Shown here: piece after piece, positions 9,623 through 20,283 of the stretch
How positions within the stretch are numbered: position 1 is the stretch's first letter
Layout: the number at the start of each line of letters is the position of its first letter
Assembly (NCBI GenBank): GCA_016190055.1
Contig: JACPRH010000014.1
Coordinates: 1-64,000, forward strand
Direction of reading: 5' to 3'
Length of the DNA: 64,000 nt
From: Nitrososphaerota archaeon
GTDB taxonomy: Archaea > Thermoproteota > Nitrososphaeria > Nitrososphaerales > JACPRH01
Translations under genes and position numbers: made by a program
Notes under the pieces: generated by a model
Database searches by the model: none
The model's input: only the letters and a program-made list of their open reading frames with translations
What the model was told of the DNA's origin: nothing

Positions 9623-11983
9623 ATGCCGTTTGAATCTAAGATTAAGGAGAAGACGTGGAGCCCCAAGATTGAACCTGAGATTTTCAAGAAGTGGGAAGAG
9701 GAGGCTCGCCCCTTTAGCCCAGATGCCTCTAATCTACCCGTCTTCGTTATTGATACTCCACCACCGTATCCTTCAGGCAGGCCTTGGCACATCGGCGCCG
9801 CCGCCCACTACTCCCAGATAGACATGATTGCGCGTACAGCCTCTATGTCTGGACACAATGTTCTCTTTCCCATAGGCATTGACAGAAATGGGCTTCCCGT
9901 TGAACTCTACACAGAGAGAAAGTACAAGGTGAGGATACATGAGACGCCCAGGGAGAAGTTCCTTGAGCTCTGCCGACACGCCCTCGACGACTTGGAGGCT
10001 GAGATGATCCAGATTATGAAGACAATGGGGTTAAGCGGCGACCTGAAGCACTACTACCGAACCGACTCCGAAGAATACAGGCGTTTGACGCAGGCCACCT
10101 TCATAACCCTCTGGAAGAGCGGACTAGTCTACCAAGCATCTAGACCGAACAACTACTGCGTCGACTGCGGAACCACAATCGCCGACGCTGAAGTAACCTA
10201 CGAAGATATTCCCACGGAACTAGTCTACCTTCACTTCAAAGTTGAGAATCTCGGCGACGACATAATCGTGGCCACCACTCGACCGGAGCTGCTGTGCGCC
10301 TGCCAAACCGTCATAGTAAACCCGGATGATGAGCGGTTCCAGAAGTACCAAGGCAAAATGGCTACTGTGCCGCTCTACGGACGGAAGGTTCTGATTAGAC
10401 CTCACCCTAGCGCTAAACCTGAGTTCGGTTCAGGAGTAGTGATGGTCTGCAGCTACGGTGACTACACGGATGTTCTGCTCTTCAGGGAGCTGGGCCTCAA
10501 AGAGATCGTGGCGATAGACGATCGGGGAAAGATGACCGAGGCTGCAGAGAAGTATCAGGGGTTGAGGGTGAAGAAGGCGCGGGAAGAGGTTGTGAAGGAT
10601 CTGGAGGCGGCTGGGCTTGTGGTGAAGCGTGAGAGCATCAGTCACAGGACACCTATGTGTGAGCGAAGCCACACCCCGATCGAGATTATCCCGATGAAAG
10701 AGTACTATCTGAAGCAGCTCGAGTTCAAGCCTGAGATAAGGGAGATCGCTGAAAAAATGATATTCCACCCTGAGGTGCATAGACGAATACTGCTCAACTG
10801 GATAGACTCAGTATCAATAGACTGGCCAATCTCCAGAAGACGTTACTACGCCACCGAGATCCCGATATGGTACTGCGACAAATGCGGAGAACCCCAAGTT
10901 CCTGAGCCCGGTAAATATTATCAGCCGTGGAAGGACCCCGCACCGTTCAAGCAGTGCAGCAAATGCGGCGGCACAAGCTTCACAGGCGACACCCGAACCT
11001 TCGACACATGGATGGACTCCAGCGTAACACCGCTCTTCATCACCCGCTATCAAGATAACAACAACAACCAGAAGGAGGAGTTCTTCAGCAAAACCTACCC
11101 CACCAGCTTACGACCACAAGCTAAAGACATCGTCAGAACTTGGCTATACTACACAATCCTCAGATGCTACCAGTTAACAGAGAAGCCGCCGTTCCAGCAC
11201 GCCTGGGTAATGGGGTACGGTGTCGACGAGAAGGGTGAGCGTATGAGCAAAAGCAAAGGAAACGTCATAGACCCAATACCGATCCTGGCTAAGTACGGTG
11301 GAGACACCTTCAGATACTGGTCAGCTTCAGAAACCAGTCTTGGAGCTGACTTCCGCTGCTCAGAACTCCGCATTGCAGGCTGCAACAAGTTCCTCACAAA
11401 GCTCTGGAACACATCTAGATTCGTCTCAAGCTTCCCAGTCCCTGAAGCTGAAAAAGGAATAGTTGGGTATCTGACGCCGAGCGACCGATGGATACTTGCG
11501 GAGCTCTCAAAACTAATCACCGAATGTATGGAAGGCTACCGAGACTTCAACTTCTTCATACCTGCCAACCGAGTCCGAGAGTTCGCTTGGAACGTTTTCG
11601 CTGCACACTACATCGAGATGGCGAAGAGCCGAGCCTACGGATCCAACGTCACCGAGGCTGAGCAGAAGGCCGCGTGGTACACGCTTCACACGGTTCTGAG
11701 AAGCATACTGCTGCTTCTAGCACCTATCGTCCCATTCGTCACAGACCAGCTGTGGAGAGAACTCTACAGCGGAGCGAGCGTCCACAAAGAACAGTTCCCG
11801 ACAGCCAAATGGGACACAGAGGCCGCCAAATACACCGAGAAGATCGTGGAGTTCAACGAAAAGGTCTGGTTCGAAAAGAAGTCTAAAGGTCTATCTCTGA
11901 AAGTGCCGATCAAAATGGCTGTGCCTGAGCAGCTTAGAGACTTCGCATTAGATCTGAAGGCGATGCACCACCTAGAAGAGTAA
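9623..11983 (+). CDS. valS: Valyl-tRNA synthetase
   Basis: Class I aaRS signature (YPSGRPWHIG), KMSKS (ERMSKSKGNVID), editing-domain and zinc motifs. Confidence 0.93.
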   Translation: MPFESKIKEKTWSPKIEPEIFKKWEEEARPFSPDASNLPVFVIDTPPPYPSGRPWHIGAAAHYSQIDMIARTASMSGHNVLFPIGIDRNGLPVELYTERKYKVRIHETPREKFLELCRHALDDLEAEMIQIMKTMGLSGDLKHYYRTDSEEYRRLTQATFITLWKSGLVYQASRPNNYCVDCGTTIADAEVTYEDIPTELVYLHFKVENLGDDIIVATTRPELLCACQTVIVNPDDERFQKYQGKMATVPLYGRKVLIRPHPSAKPEFGSGVVMVCSYGDYTDVLLFRELGLKEIVAIDDRGKMTEAAEKYQGLRVKKAREEVVKDLEAAGLVVKRESISHRTPMCERSHTPIEIIPMKEYYLKQLEFKPEIREIAEKMIFHPEVHRRILLNWIDSVSIDWPISRRRYYATEIPIWYCDKCGEPQVPEPGKYYQPWKDPAPFKQCSKCGGTSFTGDTRTFDTWMDSSVTPLFITRYQDNNNNQKEEFFSKTYPTSLRPQAKDIVRTWLYYTILRCYQLTEKPPFQHAWVMGYGVDEKGERMSKSKGNVIDPIPILAKYGGDTFRYWSASETSLGADFRCSELRIAGCNKFLTKLWNTSRFVSSFPVPEAEKGIVGYLTPSDRWILAELSKLITECMEGYRDFNFFIPANRVREFAWNVFAAHYIEMAKSRAYGSNVTEAEQKAAWYTLHTVLRSILLLLAPIVPFVTDQLWRELYSGASVHKEQFPTAKWDTEAAKYTEKIVEFNEKVWFEKKSKGLSLKVPIKMAVPEQLRDFALDLKAMHHLEE

Positions 11984-12056
11984 CAGCAGAGTAGTGGTTA
12001 GATACTCTTCGTCCTTTCCTCTTTCTTTCCCTCTTCTCTAACTCTCAGTTACTTGC

Positions 12057-12830
12057 TTAGTCAGTGACTCGGTAGATCCTGTTGTTTGCGTCTCTGAATA
12101 CTGGTTGGAGTCCGGGAATATCCTGCTCGTGGAGTATCTTGTAGATGACGGTGTTGAATGCTTTGTTCATGAGTTTTCCGTCGCTCCAGTAGTCGCTGAG
12201 ATTTTCTATCGGGATACCGGATTCTGTGAGGATCCAGTTGGCTTTTCCTTCGTCACCTAAGGGGCCGTTGGCTACGTAGATGTACCGGGCGTTGTACTTC
12301 TTCATTATGCTGATTGTTTCCTGCGGGTCCGTCGTAGCTAGGGCTTTAGCGATGTCTTGGAGCTTCTCCTCCGAGTCGGTCTTAACGTTGGCGCTTGTGT
12401 TTGTGATACTTTTCAACAAACTTGGAGACGGGTTGGTAGCAATCACATTACGCTCACTGTAGCCAACGATCATGTTCCCGTAATCCCACCATGAGAGAAC
12501 TGTCGAATTTTCAGGGGTGCTGCTTTTGAGGTATTGGAGAGCGGGCTCAAAGGCTGAGAAGTAGTATCCTCTAATCGTGACGTTGTTGCGAGTGTACTCG
12601 ATATCGCCGCTATTATAATCACCTAAGCGAGCCATCAAAATAAGAGTAGCATTGTATTTGCCTCCGATATCACTTGTTATCGGATTAGCGTATCCAACCC
12701 ACTGTTGCTGAGGCTCAACATTATTGTTATTGTTCTGACTGAGAAGAACACCTACGGCTACAACAGCGATAACCGTGATTATGGCTGCAATACCTATGTA
12801 AGCCCACTTCTTCAATTCGATCAGCTGCAA
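12057..12830 (-). CDS. Standalone STT3/AglB C-terminal-like domain protein with WWDYG motif
   Basis: Single N-terminal TM, then …VLSWWDYGNMIVGYSERNVIATNPS…; WWDYG at nt 12477-12491. Confidence 0.75.
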   Translation of the reverse strand: MQLIELKKWAYIGIAAIITVIAVVAVGVLLSQNNNNNVEPQQQWVGYANPITSDIGGKYNATLILMARLGDYNSGDIEYTRNNVTIRGYYFSAFEPALQYLKSSTPENSTVLSWWDYGNMIVGYSERNVIATNPSPSLLKSITNTSANVKTDSEEKLQDIAKALATTDPQETISIMKKYNARYIYVANGPLGDEGKANWILTESGIPIENLSDYWSDGKLMNKAFNTVIYKILHEQDIPGLQPVFRDANNRIYRVTD

Positions 12831-12944
12831 CGGAAAAACCAGAATGCTATAAGCATATCGAGAATTGGTTGTGTCAAGGTGACGGTTGATTGTTTACGTT
12901 TGTAAAGACTTAATCTTATCAAAGGTTACCTCTAGATTAGGGGT

Positions 12945-13106
12945 ATGAGCAAAATCTATCTATGTGGGAAAGATCACTGCCCAGCAGTAGAGACGCAGGG
13001 CGATAACGTCCTAATAGGTGAAGACAAGAATACCGTAGTTCTATCTAAGACCGAGTGGAACTCCCTCGTCGAGAAGATTCAAACGGGCGAGCTAAGCAAA
13101 ATCTAG
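12945..13106 (+). CDS. Small conserved-looking protein (MSKIYLCGKDHCPAVETQGDNVLIGEDKNTVVLSKTEWNSLVEKIQTGELSKI)
   Basis: 53-codon ORF read directly, absent from the ORF track. Confidence 0.6.
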   Translation: MSKIYLCGKDHCPAVETQGDNVLIGEDKNTVVLSKTEWNSLVEKIQTGELSKI

Positions 13107-13333
13107 CTCACCCCTCCGCTTTTTCTCATATTGTTGTTTTCTCAATCAACCGCCAACTTAACCGGACAGAACTCGAGGATTATACTTCTCCTGCAGAATC
13201 AGCAGATCTTCTGGTGTTTCCTCCGCTTCTATGCATGAATGCGGAGTGGAACATGCGTGGACTGGGTTGTTAACTGATTATGACATAGTCCTCTTTCTAC
13301 TCTTTTTTGTCGATTCGAAAATTAGTGCTTTAG

Positions 13334-13639
13334 ATGACTGGCAGTGTTGGCTCTCAATCAGCTGTTCCGCGGAAAAGCGGCTCTTGCGACATGAGTAAAA
13401 TGGTGCAGTATGCTAAATCAATTGTAGCGCAGGCGGTTGCGAAGGAGAAGGCAGGCGAGTTTGGGCTCGCAGCGCAGTACTACCTTAAAGCTGCTGATAT
13501 TCTCCTGATAATGGCTAACAACACAGACAACTACAAAGACTACACCGCGTATTTTGAGTACGCCTCAAATTATCACCGCAAAATTAACCAGATGCTTCAA
13601 CAGGTGCACAAGGCCAAGGCCAGCATCCCCGGTAGCTAG
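13334..13639 (+). CDS. MIT-like domain small protein
   Basis: AVAKEKAGEFGLAAQYYLKAADILLIMANNTDNY… resembles a three-helix MIT domain; true start may be the internal Met (SKMVQYAKS…). Confidence 0.65.
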   Translation: MTGSVGSQSAVPRKSGSCDMSKMVQYAKSIVAQAVAKEKAGEFGLAAQYYLKAADILLIMANNTDNYKDYTAYFEYASNYHRKINQMLQQVHKAKASIPGS

Positions 13640-13702
13640 TTACGCCGAAAACCGGTAAAGCAAGATTCTATGCAATGCTTGCCTGTTCGCTTACCTACTT
13701 GC

Positions 13703-15307
13703 TTACTGGTTTTCTATTAGCCGGTGTAGGAAGCGGCTTGGTAGTCCGCCTGAGCGTAGTATGAGGTCGTGGAATTTTTTGTCGCTGTACTGGTCGTCCC
13801 AGCGCTCCATTGCTTCCTGCCTGAACTTTTTGATCAGGTATTTGCCGAGGTAGTAGCTGAGTTGGTAGCCGGGTGTGTATGTGTATCGGTTGATTTCGCC
13901 GGTGGCTGATGCTTTGTTCATACCTGTTTCTTTGACGAGGAAGTCTACGGCTTCGTCGAAGCTCATTTCGCCGCTGCTGAGTTTCACGTCGATGACTATG
14001 CGGGCTGCTCTCCAGATTAGATCGATCGTCTGCATGAATCGGGCTTCAGGCGTGTCGTGCCAGCCGATGTTCTTCATAGCTTCTTCGCAGTAGTGAGCCC
14101 AGCCTTCAACGAACTCGGTGCCTTGGAAGAGGTTACGGATCAGCGAGGGGCTTAGAGCGGTATAGGTTAGCTGCAGGTGATGCCCAGGGTAGCCTTCATG
14201 CACAGCTGTGTTTGAGACTGATGCGTAGTTCAGCTCTTCTAATGCTTTCTCGCCGCCTTCAGGGCGGGTTGTGATGTAGATGCCGACCTTTCTACTATCG
14301 AACTTGGCGGGGCTGAAGTAGGCGGCGAAAGGAATTATGTGCCGCATATAGCCCGGGGTCTCCATTACGATGAGGCTTTCCCCGTTAGGGAGCGTCGCAA
14401 AGCTATGTTGAGACACATATTCACGAGCCTCTGTAACGGTTCGCTGAACAAGGCTGAGAGCCTCTTCAAAGGTAGCTGGATGATCTGCCCGGATCTTCTC
14501 CTTAATCCGCTCAATCGGTGCTGCTGGATCTATGCTTCGCCCAATCTCCTCTAATCGCAGCTTCTCCTCTCGCAACGCGGATTCGCCGAATTCAAGCATC
14601 TGCTTCCGATTAAAGTCGAAGCCTCTGAGCTGGAGAAGCTTCTCGAACTTCTCTGGGCCTATGGCGAAGTTGTCAACCGCTTTAGGTTTCAGCTCTCTGG
14701 ACAGCCACTCCTCATACTCAGCCAGTGATGAGCGGAGCTTCTCGACGGCGGCTTCTATGCGGCGCACCTCAGCGTCTCTAGATCGGGCGGCTGAGGCGAT
14801 TGTGTCGAGGAAGAGCGGGAGCTGGTGAGATGTTTCCTCAGCTATTTTGACCCATATATTCACTGGTCGTGTGATCCGGCTTTTGCTGTCCTCAAGAAAC
14901 TTGGGTGATGCTTCAAGCCTCTCAGCTATCGATAGCAGACGTCTTTCAAAGGGTGCAAAGTCTTTGGTGAAGAGAGGAAAGAGAGCATCACCTACGGTGT
15001 TCACCGCGTCAGGCATAGCCTCCCAGGTGCGTAGCGTCTCATCCTCGAAGAGCCGCAGCTCAAGACCGTGCACCGCCAAGTCGCGATCTATGACTTTGTC
15101 AGGCGGGAGACCTGAAGAATCGAAGCCTTCGAACTCAGATAAGTAGCGGCGTGTCGATTCAATCTCATCAAGATACCTTTTCCTTGAGCCGTCAGGCATT
15201 TCTCCGTCGAACTGATGCAGCCCCATGAAGGTCGCGGCGACCGGGTCACGCTCCATAAGGTGGTTGAACATTGATGAGGTCAGAAGATTAAATTTTTCAA
15301 GCGACAA
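13703..15307 (-). CDS. DUF885 family metallopeptidase-like protein
   Basis: NTAVHEGYPGHHLQ and EGWAHYCEE motifs. Confidence 0.85.
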   Translation of the reverse strand: MSLEKFNLLTSSMFNHLMERDPVAATFMGLHQFDGEMPDGSRKRYLDEIESTRRYLSEFEGFDSSGLPPDKVIDRDLAVHGLELRLFEDETLRTWEAMPDAVNTVGDALFPLFTKDFAPFERRLLSIAERLEASPKFLEDSKSRITRPVNIWVKIAEETSHQLPLFLDTIASAARSRDAEVRRIEAAVEKLRSSLAEYEEWLSRELKPKAVDNFAIGPEKFEKLLQLRGFDFNRKQMLEFGESALREEKLRLEEIGRSIDPAAPIERIKEKIRADHPATFEEALSLVQRTVTEAREYVSQHSFATLPNGESLIVMETPGYMRHIIPFAAYFSPAKFDSRKVGIYITTRPEGGEKALEELNYASVSNTAVHEGYPGHHLQLTYTALSPSLIRNLFQGTEFVEGWAHYCEEAMKNIGWHDTPEARFMQTIDLIWRAARIVIDVKLSSGEMSFDEAVDFLVKETGMNKASATGEINRYTYTPGYQLSYYLGKYLIKKFRQEAMERWDDQYSDKKFHDLILRSGGLPSRFLHRLIENQ

Positions 15308-15339
15308 AACAGCTCATCACTTCTCCTTCTTACTCGCTA

Positions 15340-17739
15340 CTATACTAATGGTGGTCGCTGGCTTTTACGGTTAACGGCTACAAGGACAAGAGCCGTTAAC
15401 ACTGTGAATAGAAGGAAGCCGCCTAGGATTTCGAAGAAGCGGAGAGGGATGCCTGCGACATTGACAATCGGGTGAGAAATATTGTACATTGCGTGGGCGT
15501 AGGTGTTGCCTGAGAAGCCGGGGATCATCGCGGTGATCCAGTATTCTCCGGATTGCGGCACATCTATTGGAACTGAGTCGCCGGATGAGAGGAGATAGGT
15601 GTTTTCTGCTCCTGTAGGTGAGGTTACTGTTATCGTCGCCTTCGTGAAGTTCGTGTTGCTAGCCTTAACTGAGAGGAGATGAAGACTTCCTGAGTTCTCC
15701 AGTACAATGGAAGCAGTGTTAACCGATACAAGAATCGGGACGGTGAGATTCTGGTAGCCACCTGCCGGATGTAGAGTAAGGCGGCCCTCATAGTACCCGG
15801 GTGAGGCGTGAATAAACGACGAGGCAATCCGAATATTAGCTGACGTGTTTCCACCCACGTTTACAGTAGAGGGAGAGACCGTCAGAGAGATGTTTGAACC
15901 ATAGTCCCAAGACAAATCAGCTGAGACGGAGACGTTTCTGCCGTCTATCGGGATCATCTTCAACAGCTCGCTCTGAGCCGGTTGACCCGCAGCCAGCTGA
16001 AACATAAAGGAATGAGGTTCAAGAGCAAGCGGTGAAAGAACCGCTGACAGCACGTCGAGCCTGCCTGAACCTTGAGAGAAGATTGGGACCAGCCGCTTCA
16101 ACCTGTCCGTCAGAACCTTTGACGTGGACGCCAGTATTCCGGCGACCTCCTCGGGAGTCAAATTAGGATGCTCCTGTAGCAGAAGCGCCGCTGCACCCGC
16201 GACATGCGGAGCTGAGAAGCTTGTTCCATCACTTGACGCATAGCCGCCCTGAATCGTGGTGGTGTTGATGCTGACACCCGGAGCCAAAATGTCGGGTTTG
16301 ATGTAGAACGGGGATGTTGGTCCTCGGGAGCTGAACACCGCGACGCGATCAGCGAAGATTGTTGAGTGTGACGCTGTTACGATTTTGGATTGAAACACTT
16401 CACCTTGACCCAGCATTTTACGAAGATATTCTCCGTCAGCGTTTGAGATGGAGATCACAGGGATATTCGACTGGTACTCCTGAGGGTTGTGTGGTCCAAC
16501 TAGGTTGCCGACGAAAAGCCCGCCTTCAGAGTTGTAGATGATGAGTCCGACTGCTCCTTTCGCTGCAACATTCGCCTCCTTCATTGAGAAGTAGATGAGC
16601 TCACCAGGCTCGCCGCCTCGCTGCGCCAACGCAATCTTCCCCCGAAGATCCAGGGAGGCAACATCCTGTTCACGAGCATACCCTACGTAGGCTAGGTTGC
16701 CGCTCACCCCTCCCGCTGGAGCTGGGAGTGAACCGTTCATCGAGTAGGCGATAATTTCGTAGCCACCGGGGTTCACAATCACCTCTGAGTCACGTTGAGT
16801 GGTCACGTTATTGAGAGAGGCGCCTACCGCGATAACGCCCGGTCGAGCTGCCGGCTCCCCGAAGGCCCTGTCAGCCGAGTTCCCGATAGCGGCCACCACC
16901 ACAACCCCGCTTTGCACAAGATTCTCGACAGAGTAGCTCAACGAGTCGATCTCCTCCTTCGTGCCGAGGCTTAGATTAACCACGTCAGCTCCGTCGCTGC
17001 TAGCTCGCTCAAGAGCCCGTATAAGATCCGAGGACTTCACGCTCCCCGTCTGATCCACAACACGGTACGCAAGAAGACGCGCGTCAGGCGCGATACCTTG
17101 AAGCCGCCCATTAGCGGCAATAACTCCCGCCACCTCGGTGCCGTGACCATCGCGATCCATCGGATCATCGTTGTCATCGACAAAATTGTAGCCCCCTATA
17201 ATCTTCTCACCCGGCCCAATTGTTCCACCTAGATCCGGGTGCGTATAATCCACCCCTGTATCGATCACAGCTACAACAACCCCTTTACCTGTCAACGGGA
17301 CACCTGAAGCAGTCTTGAGGCGATGAGCCTCCACCGCACCCACAAGACGCGAACTCCTCTCCAAACTAGGTTGAAGATAGATGTCACCATAGATTTGGAG
17401 ACTAGGATCCGAGGCCTTCAACGTGTCAACAGACTGTGAAGTCTCAATCACCGCCCCATGCAGCACACGCGTCAAGATATCGATCACACGGAACTGCACC
17501 CCAGCTCGCCTGAGGCTATCCAAATGGTTCTCAACATCCTGTTTCAACTGAGGCTCAAGCATCTTCGCCGCCTCAGGCACGCTTAGTCCAAGAGCCGCTG
17601 CGCGTTTCGTGAGAGGCTGATCTGAAACCGTCACGATAACTCTCTGTGTACTCGCGTCTAGAGTTGGAGGGGTGTAGACGATGGATGGTAGCAGAATAAG
17701 CATGATTAGGATAGTCGCTGTGATTGTTGCTTTCTTCAA
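15340..17739 (-). CDS. Subtilisin-like (S8) serine protease with inserted PA-like domain and C-terminal TM anchor
   Basis: VIDTGVDYTHPDL (Asp), DGHGTEVAG (His), GTSFSAPHVAG (Ser). Confidence 0.93.
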   Translation of the reverse strand: MKKATITATILIMLILLPSIVYTPPTLDASTQRVIVTVSDQPLTKRAAALGLSVPEAAKMLEPQLKQDVENHLDSLRRAGVQFRVIDILTRVLHGAVIETSQSVDTLKASDPSLQIYGDIYLQPSLERSSRLVGAVEAHRLKTASGVPLTGKGVVVAVIDTGVDYTHPDLGGTIGPGEKIIGGYNFVDDNDDPMDRDGHGTEVAGVIAANGRLQGIAPDARLLAYRVVDQTGSVKSSDLIRALERASSDGADVVNLSLGTKEEIDSLSYSVENLVQSGVVVVAAIGNSADRAFGEPAARPGVIAVGASLNNVTTQRDSEVIVNPGGYEIIAYSMNGSLPAPAGGVSGNLAYVGYAREQDVASLDLRGKIALAQRGGEPGELIYFSMKEANVAAKGAVGLIIYNSEGGLFVGNLVGPHNPQEYQSNIPVISISNADGEYLRKMLGQGEVFQSKIVTASHSTIFADRVAVFSSRGPTSPFYIKPDILAPGVSINTTTIQGGYASSDGTSFSAPHVAGAAALLLQEHPNLTPEEVAGILASTSKVLTDRLKRLVPIFSQGSGRLDVLSAVLSPLALEPHSFMFQLAAGQPAQSELLKMIPIDGRNVSVSADLSWDYGSNISLTVSPSTVNVGGNTSANIRIASSFIHASPGYYEGRLTLHPAGGYQNLTVPILVSVNTASIVLENSGSLHLLSVKASNTNFTKATITVTSPTGAENTYLLSSGDSVPIDVPQSGEYWITAMIPGFSGNTYAHAMYNISHPIVNVAGIPLRFFEILGGFLLFTVLTALVLVAVNRKSQRPPLV

Positions 17740-17841
17740 GGGTGGTTATGAGTAACTCAGTTTTTTGTCGCTTTTAAACCGAGCGATCATTTATTCTTTC
17801 CTGCCCTACTGCATCTACACAGATTTTCGAGATGCCGCTGG

Positions 17842-18195
17842 CTAAAGGCCTTTGAGCCGCTGCGCCACTTCGTTGATGATCTCGGGGTCTGCCTTGGGAG
17901 TGGTGCCTACCACCACGATTCCGCCGTCAATGAGGAAGATGATTGCCTGCCCCCGTTCAAAGCTGAAGATAAAATGGTTTAGTTTACCATAGTACTCTTC
18001 AAAGCTCGAAATGTGATCTCGCATTATCGCTGCGAGAACACCGAAGTGTCTTCGAATAGTCTGGCTACCTCTAGGAATACGTGACTCTATCGCCTGAACC
18101 TCGCCGCTAGGGTACGAGACTACTATGACGACGCCGATGTCACCATTTATATTCAGTAGGTCTTTGCATAGTGAGGCAGCTTCAGCTTTGTCCAA
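17842..18195 (-). CDS. Roadblock/LC7-like small protein
   Basis: 117 aa alternating beta/alpha pattern; family call by resemblance only. Confidence 0.4.
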   Translation of the reverse strand: MDKAEAASLCKDLLNINGDIGVVIVVSYPSGEVQAIESRIPRGSQTIRRHFGVLAAIMRDHISSFEEYYGKLNHFIFSFERGQAIIFLIDGGIVVVGTTPKADPEIINEVAQRLKGL

Positions 18196-18364
18196 TCTAT
18201 CATCTGGAGTCAGAAGGGTACTATATAAATTTCAGAATCGAATCGGAACTGCGCATCCGTTTTTGCCCCAAAATTCACGTATAGGTTTCAATGGAAACAT
18301 TTCGACAAATACATTTTAAAGTAACTTGTTTTTATGACATGAGAGGTTCTCGGAAATTCTATAG

Positions 18365-19849
18365 GTGTATCCGTTGGGCAGAGAAATCAGACCGAAGCGG
18401 GTCGGCCCTTGGCCCTATCCTAAGAAGCAGGAAAAGGGCAGGATTGACAATTTTGAGGAGGTTCAAATCCGGTACCCTGAGGCGGAGGCTATTGATGAAG
18501 CGAACCGATGCATCCTCTGCCCCGTCCCCTCGTGCGTCAGAGCCTGTCCCGTTAACTCTGATGTCCTCGGCATGATGCGCCACATCCAGCAGGGAGACTT
18601 CGACGGGGCCTGGAAGAGAATCCGGGAGACGAACTGCCTCCCAGCTTCAACCGCCCGTGTCTGCCCTCAGCTCGGCAGCTTATGCGAAGCCAACTGCGTA
18701 GTCGGCAAGCGTGGAGACCCTGTTTCCATAGGGATGCTTCAGAGATTTGTGTCAGACTGGGCGCTTGAGCACAACTCGTATGAGGAGCCTAAGGTTGAGT
18801 CGAGCAGTGGCAAACGTGTAGCGATAGTTGGCGGAGGACCGGCTGGACTAGCAGCCGCGGATCTTCTCATCAGGTACGGCCACAGTGCTACAATCTTTGA
18901 TGCGCAGAACAAGCTAGGCGGAACCGCGATGTATGGTATCCCTAACTTCCATTTGCCGAAGGATGTTTTAGAGTTCGAGATTGAGCGGCTGAAGAAGATG
19001 GGCGTCGAGGCGCGAACAGACATAAAGGTCGGCAGCAAGATTTCGCTTGAAGAAATCTTTGATGAAGGCTTCGACGCAATAATCGTAGCGACCGGAGCAA
19101 AAGATGTTACACCTTTCCAAGTGGAAGGCGGAGACCTCAAGGGCGCCTACGACGCCTACGAGTTCCTCATCAAGCTTGACAGGATGGAGTACTACAAGAA
19201 CCGGAAGCAGAAAATCCCCTTCAAAGTCGGAAAACATGTGCTGGTAGTTGGTGGAGGCGACACCGCGGTCGACGCTGCCCGCACATCATTGAGGCTAGGT
19301 GCAAAACAGGTTACAATGATGTACAGACGATCCGAGAGAGAGATTACAGCTTACCGCTTTGGCCTCGAATCAGCTAAGGAGGAGGGCGTCAAAGTCGAGT
19401 TTCTACAGGTGCCCATCAGGTTCATCGGTAATGAGAGGGGCTGGGTCAAAAAAGCTGAGTGCGTCAAGATGAGGCTGGGAGAACCTGACGCATCTGGAAG
19501 AGCGAGGCCTGTACCAATCGACGGCTCTAACTTCACGATAGATGTTGACACAGTCTTCATAGCTGTCGGCCGCGGACCCAACACCTCAGTGCAGAAGAAG
19601 GAGCGCATCAAAATGGAAAAATGGGGCGGAATAATAGTTGACCCCGAAACCTACGAAACATCCTACCCCGGTGTCTTCGCCGCAGGAGATGTTGTTACCG
19701 GCGAAACACTGCTCATTAAGGCGATGAACCAAGGCCGCAGAGCCGCTCAACGCGTACACGAACAGCTAACCCATTCAAAAGAAAGACTAGATCTATCCCA
19801 AAGATACTTCACAGAACGATACGGACGCAAAGCAGTCCAACCCATGTAG
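18365..19849 (+). CDS. Glutamate synthase small subunit-like NAD(P)H oxidoreductase (GltD/GltA-like)
   Basis: CILCPVPSCVRACP Fe-S motif, two GGG(P/D)xxxxA dinucleotide motifs, C-terminal FAAGD. Confidence 0.9.
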   Translation: MYPLGREIRPKRVGPWPYPKKQEKGRIDNFEEVQIRYPEAEAIDEANRCILCPVPSCVRACPVNSDVLGMMRHIQQGDFDGAWKRIRETNCLPASTARVCPQLGSLCEANCVVGKRGDPVSIGMLQRFVSDWALEHNSYEEPKVESSSGKRVAIVGGGPAGLAAADLLIRYGHSATIFDAQNKLGGTAMYGIPNFHLPKDVLEFEIERLKKMGVEARTDIKVGSKISLEEIFDEGFDAIIVATGAKDVTPFQVEGGDLKGAYDAYEFLIKLDRMEYYKNRKQKIPFKVGKHVLVVGGGDTAVDAARTSLRLGAKQVTMMYRRSEREITAYRFGLESAKEEGVKVEFLQVPIRFIGNERGWVKKAECVKMRLGEPDASGRARPVPIDGSNFTIDVDTVFIAVGRGPNTSVQKKERIKMEKWGGIIVDPETYETSYPGVFAAGDVVTGETLLIKAMNQGRRAAQRVHEQLTHSKERLDLSQRYFTERYGRKAVQPM

Positions 19850-19907
19850 AGAGAAGAAAATAGAAGCACGGAGCATCGGCCTATAGTTAGTTCCAAAGGG
19901 GTTCTGA

Positions 19908-20246
19908 TTGAAGATTAACTGGCCAGCAACGCTTTCCTCAGTAGCCGCCTTGATGTTCGTGTTCGACTCTGCGTGGATGCTTGGGTACGTTTTTAGATTG
20001 CAGCCGGTGGATCCGCGATTTTACTTTACAGGGCTACCTATAGCAATCGCCTATCCGCTGTTAGGAGGTATTCTTGTCCTCAGTTTGACAAGTAATAATA
20101 CGAAGCTAGCCGCGGTGATCTGCGGAATATTCGTGGTACTAGACGTGCTAGGGGTCTACTCTATTGGTATACCGAATGCTATCCCCACTGCGCTCTGCAT
20201 AGGAGCTACAGTAATGCATTGGCATTCACGGCATCACATTCAATGA
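19908..20246 (+). CDS. Small multi-TM membrane protein
   Basis: 112 aa hydrophobic ORF. Confidence 0.55.
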   Translation: MKINWPATLSSVAALMFVFDSAWMLGYVFRLQPVDPRFYFTGLPIAIAYPLLGGILVLSLTSNNTKLAAVICGIFVVLDVLGVYSIGIPNAIPTALCIGATVMHWHSRHHIQ

Positions 20247-20283
20247 CTAGCTGGTTACAGGTAGAAGAAGACCAGTAGGTTGG

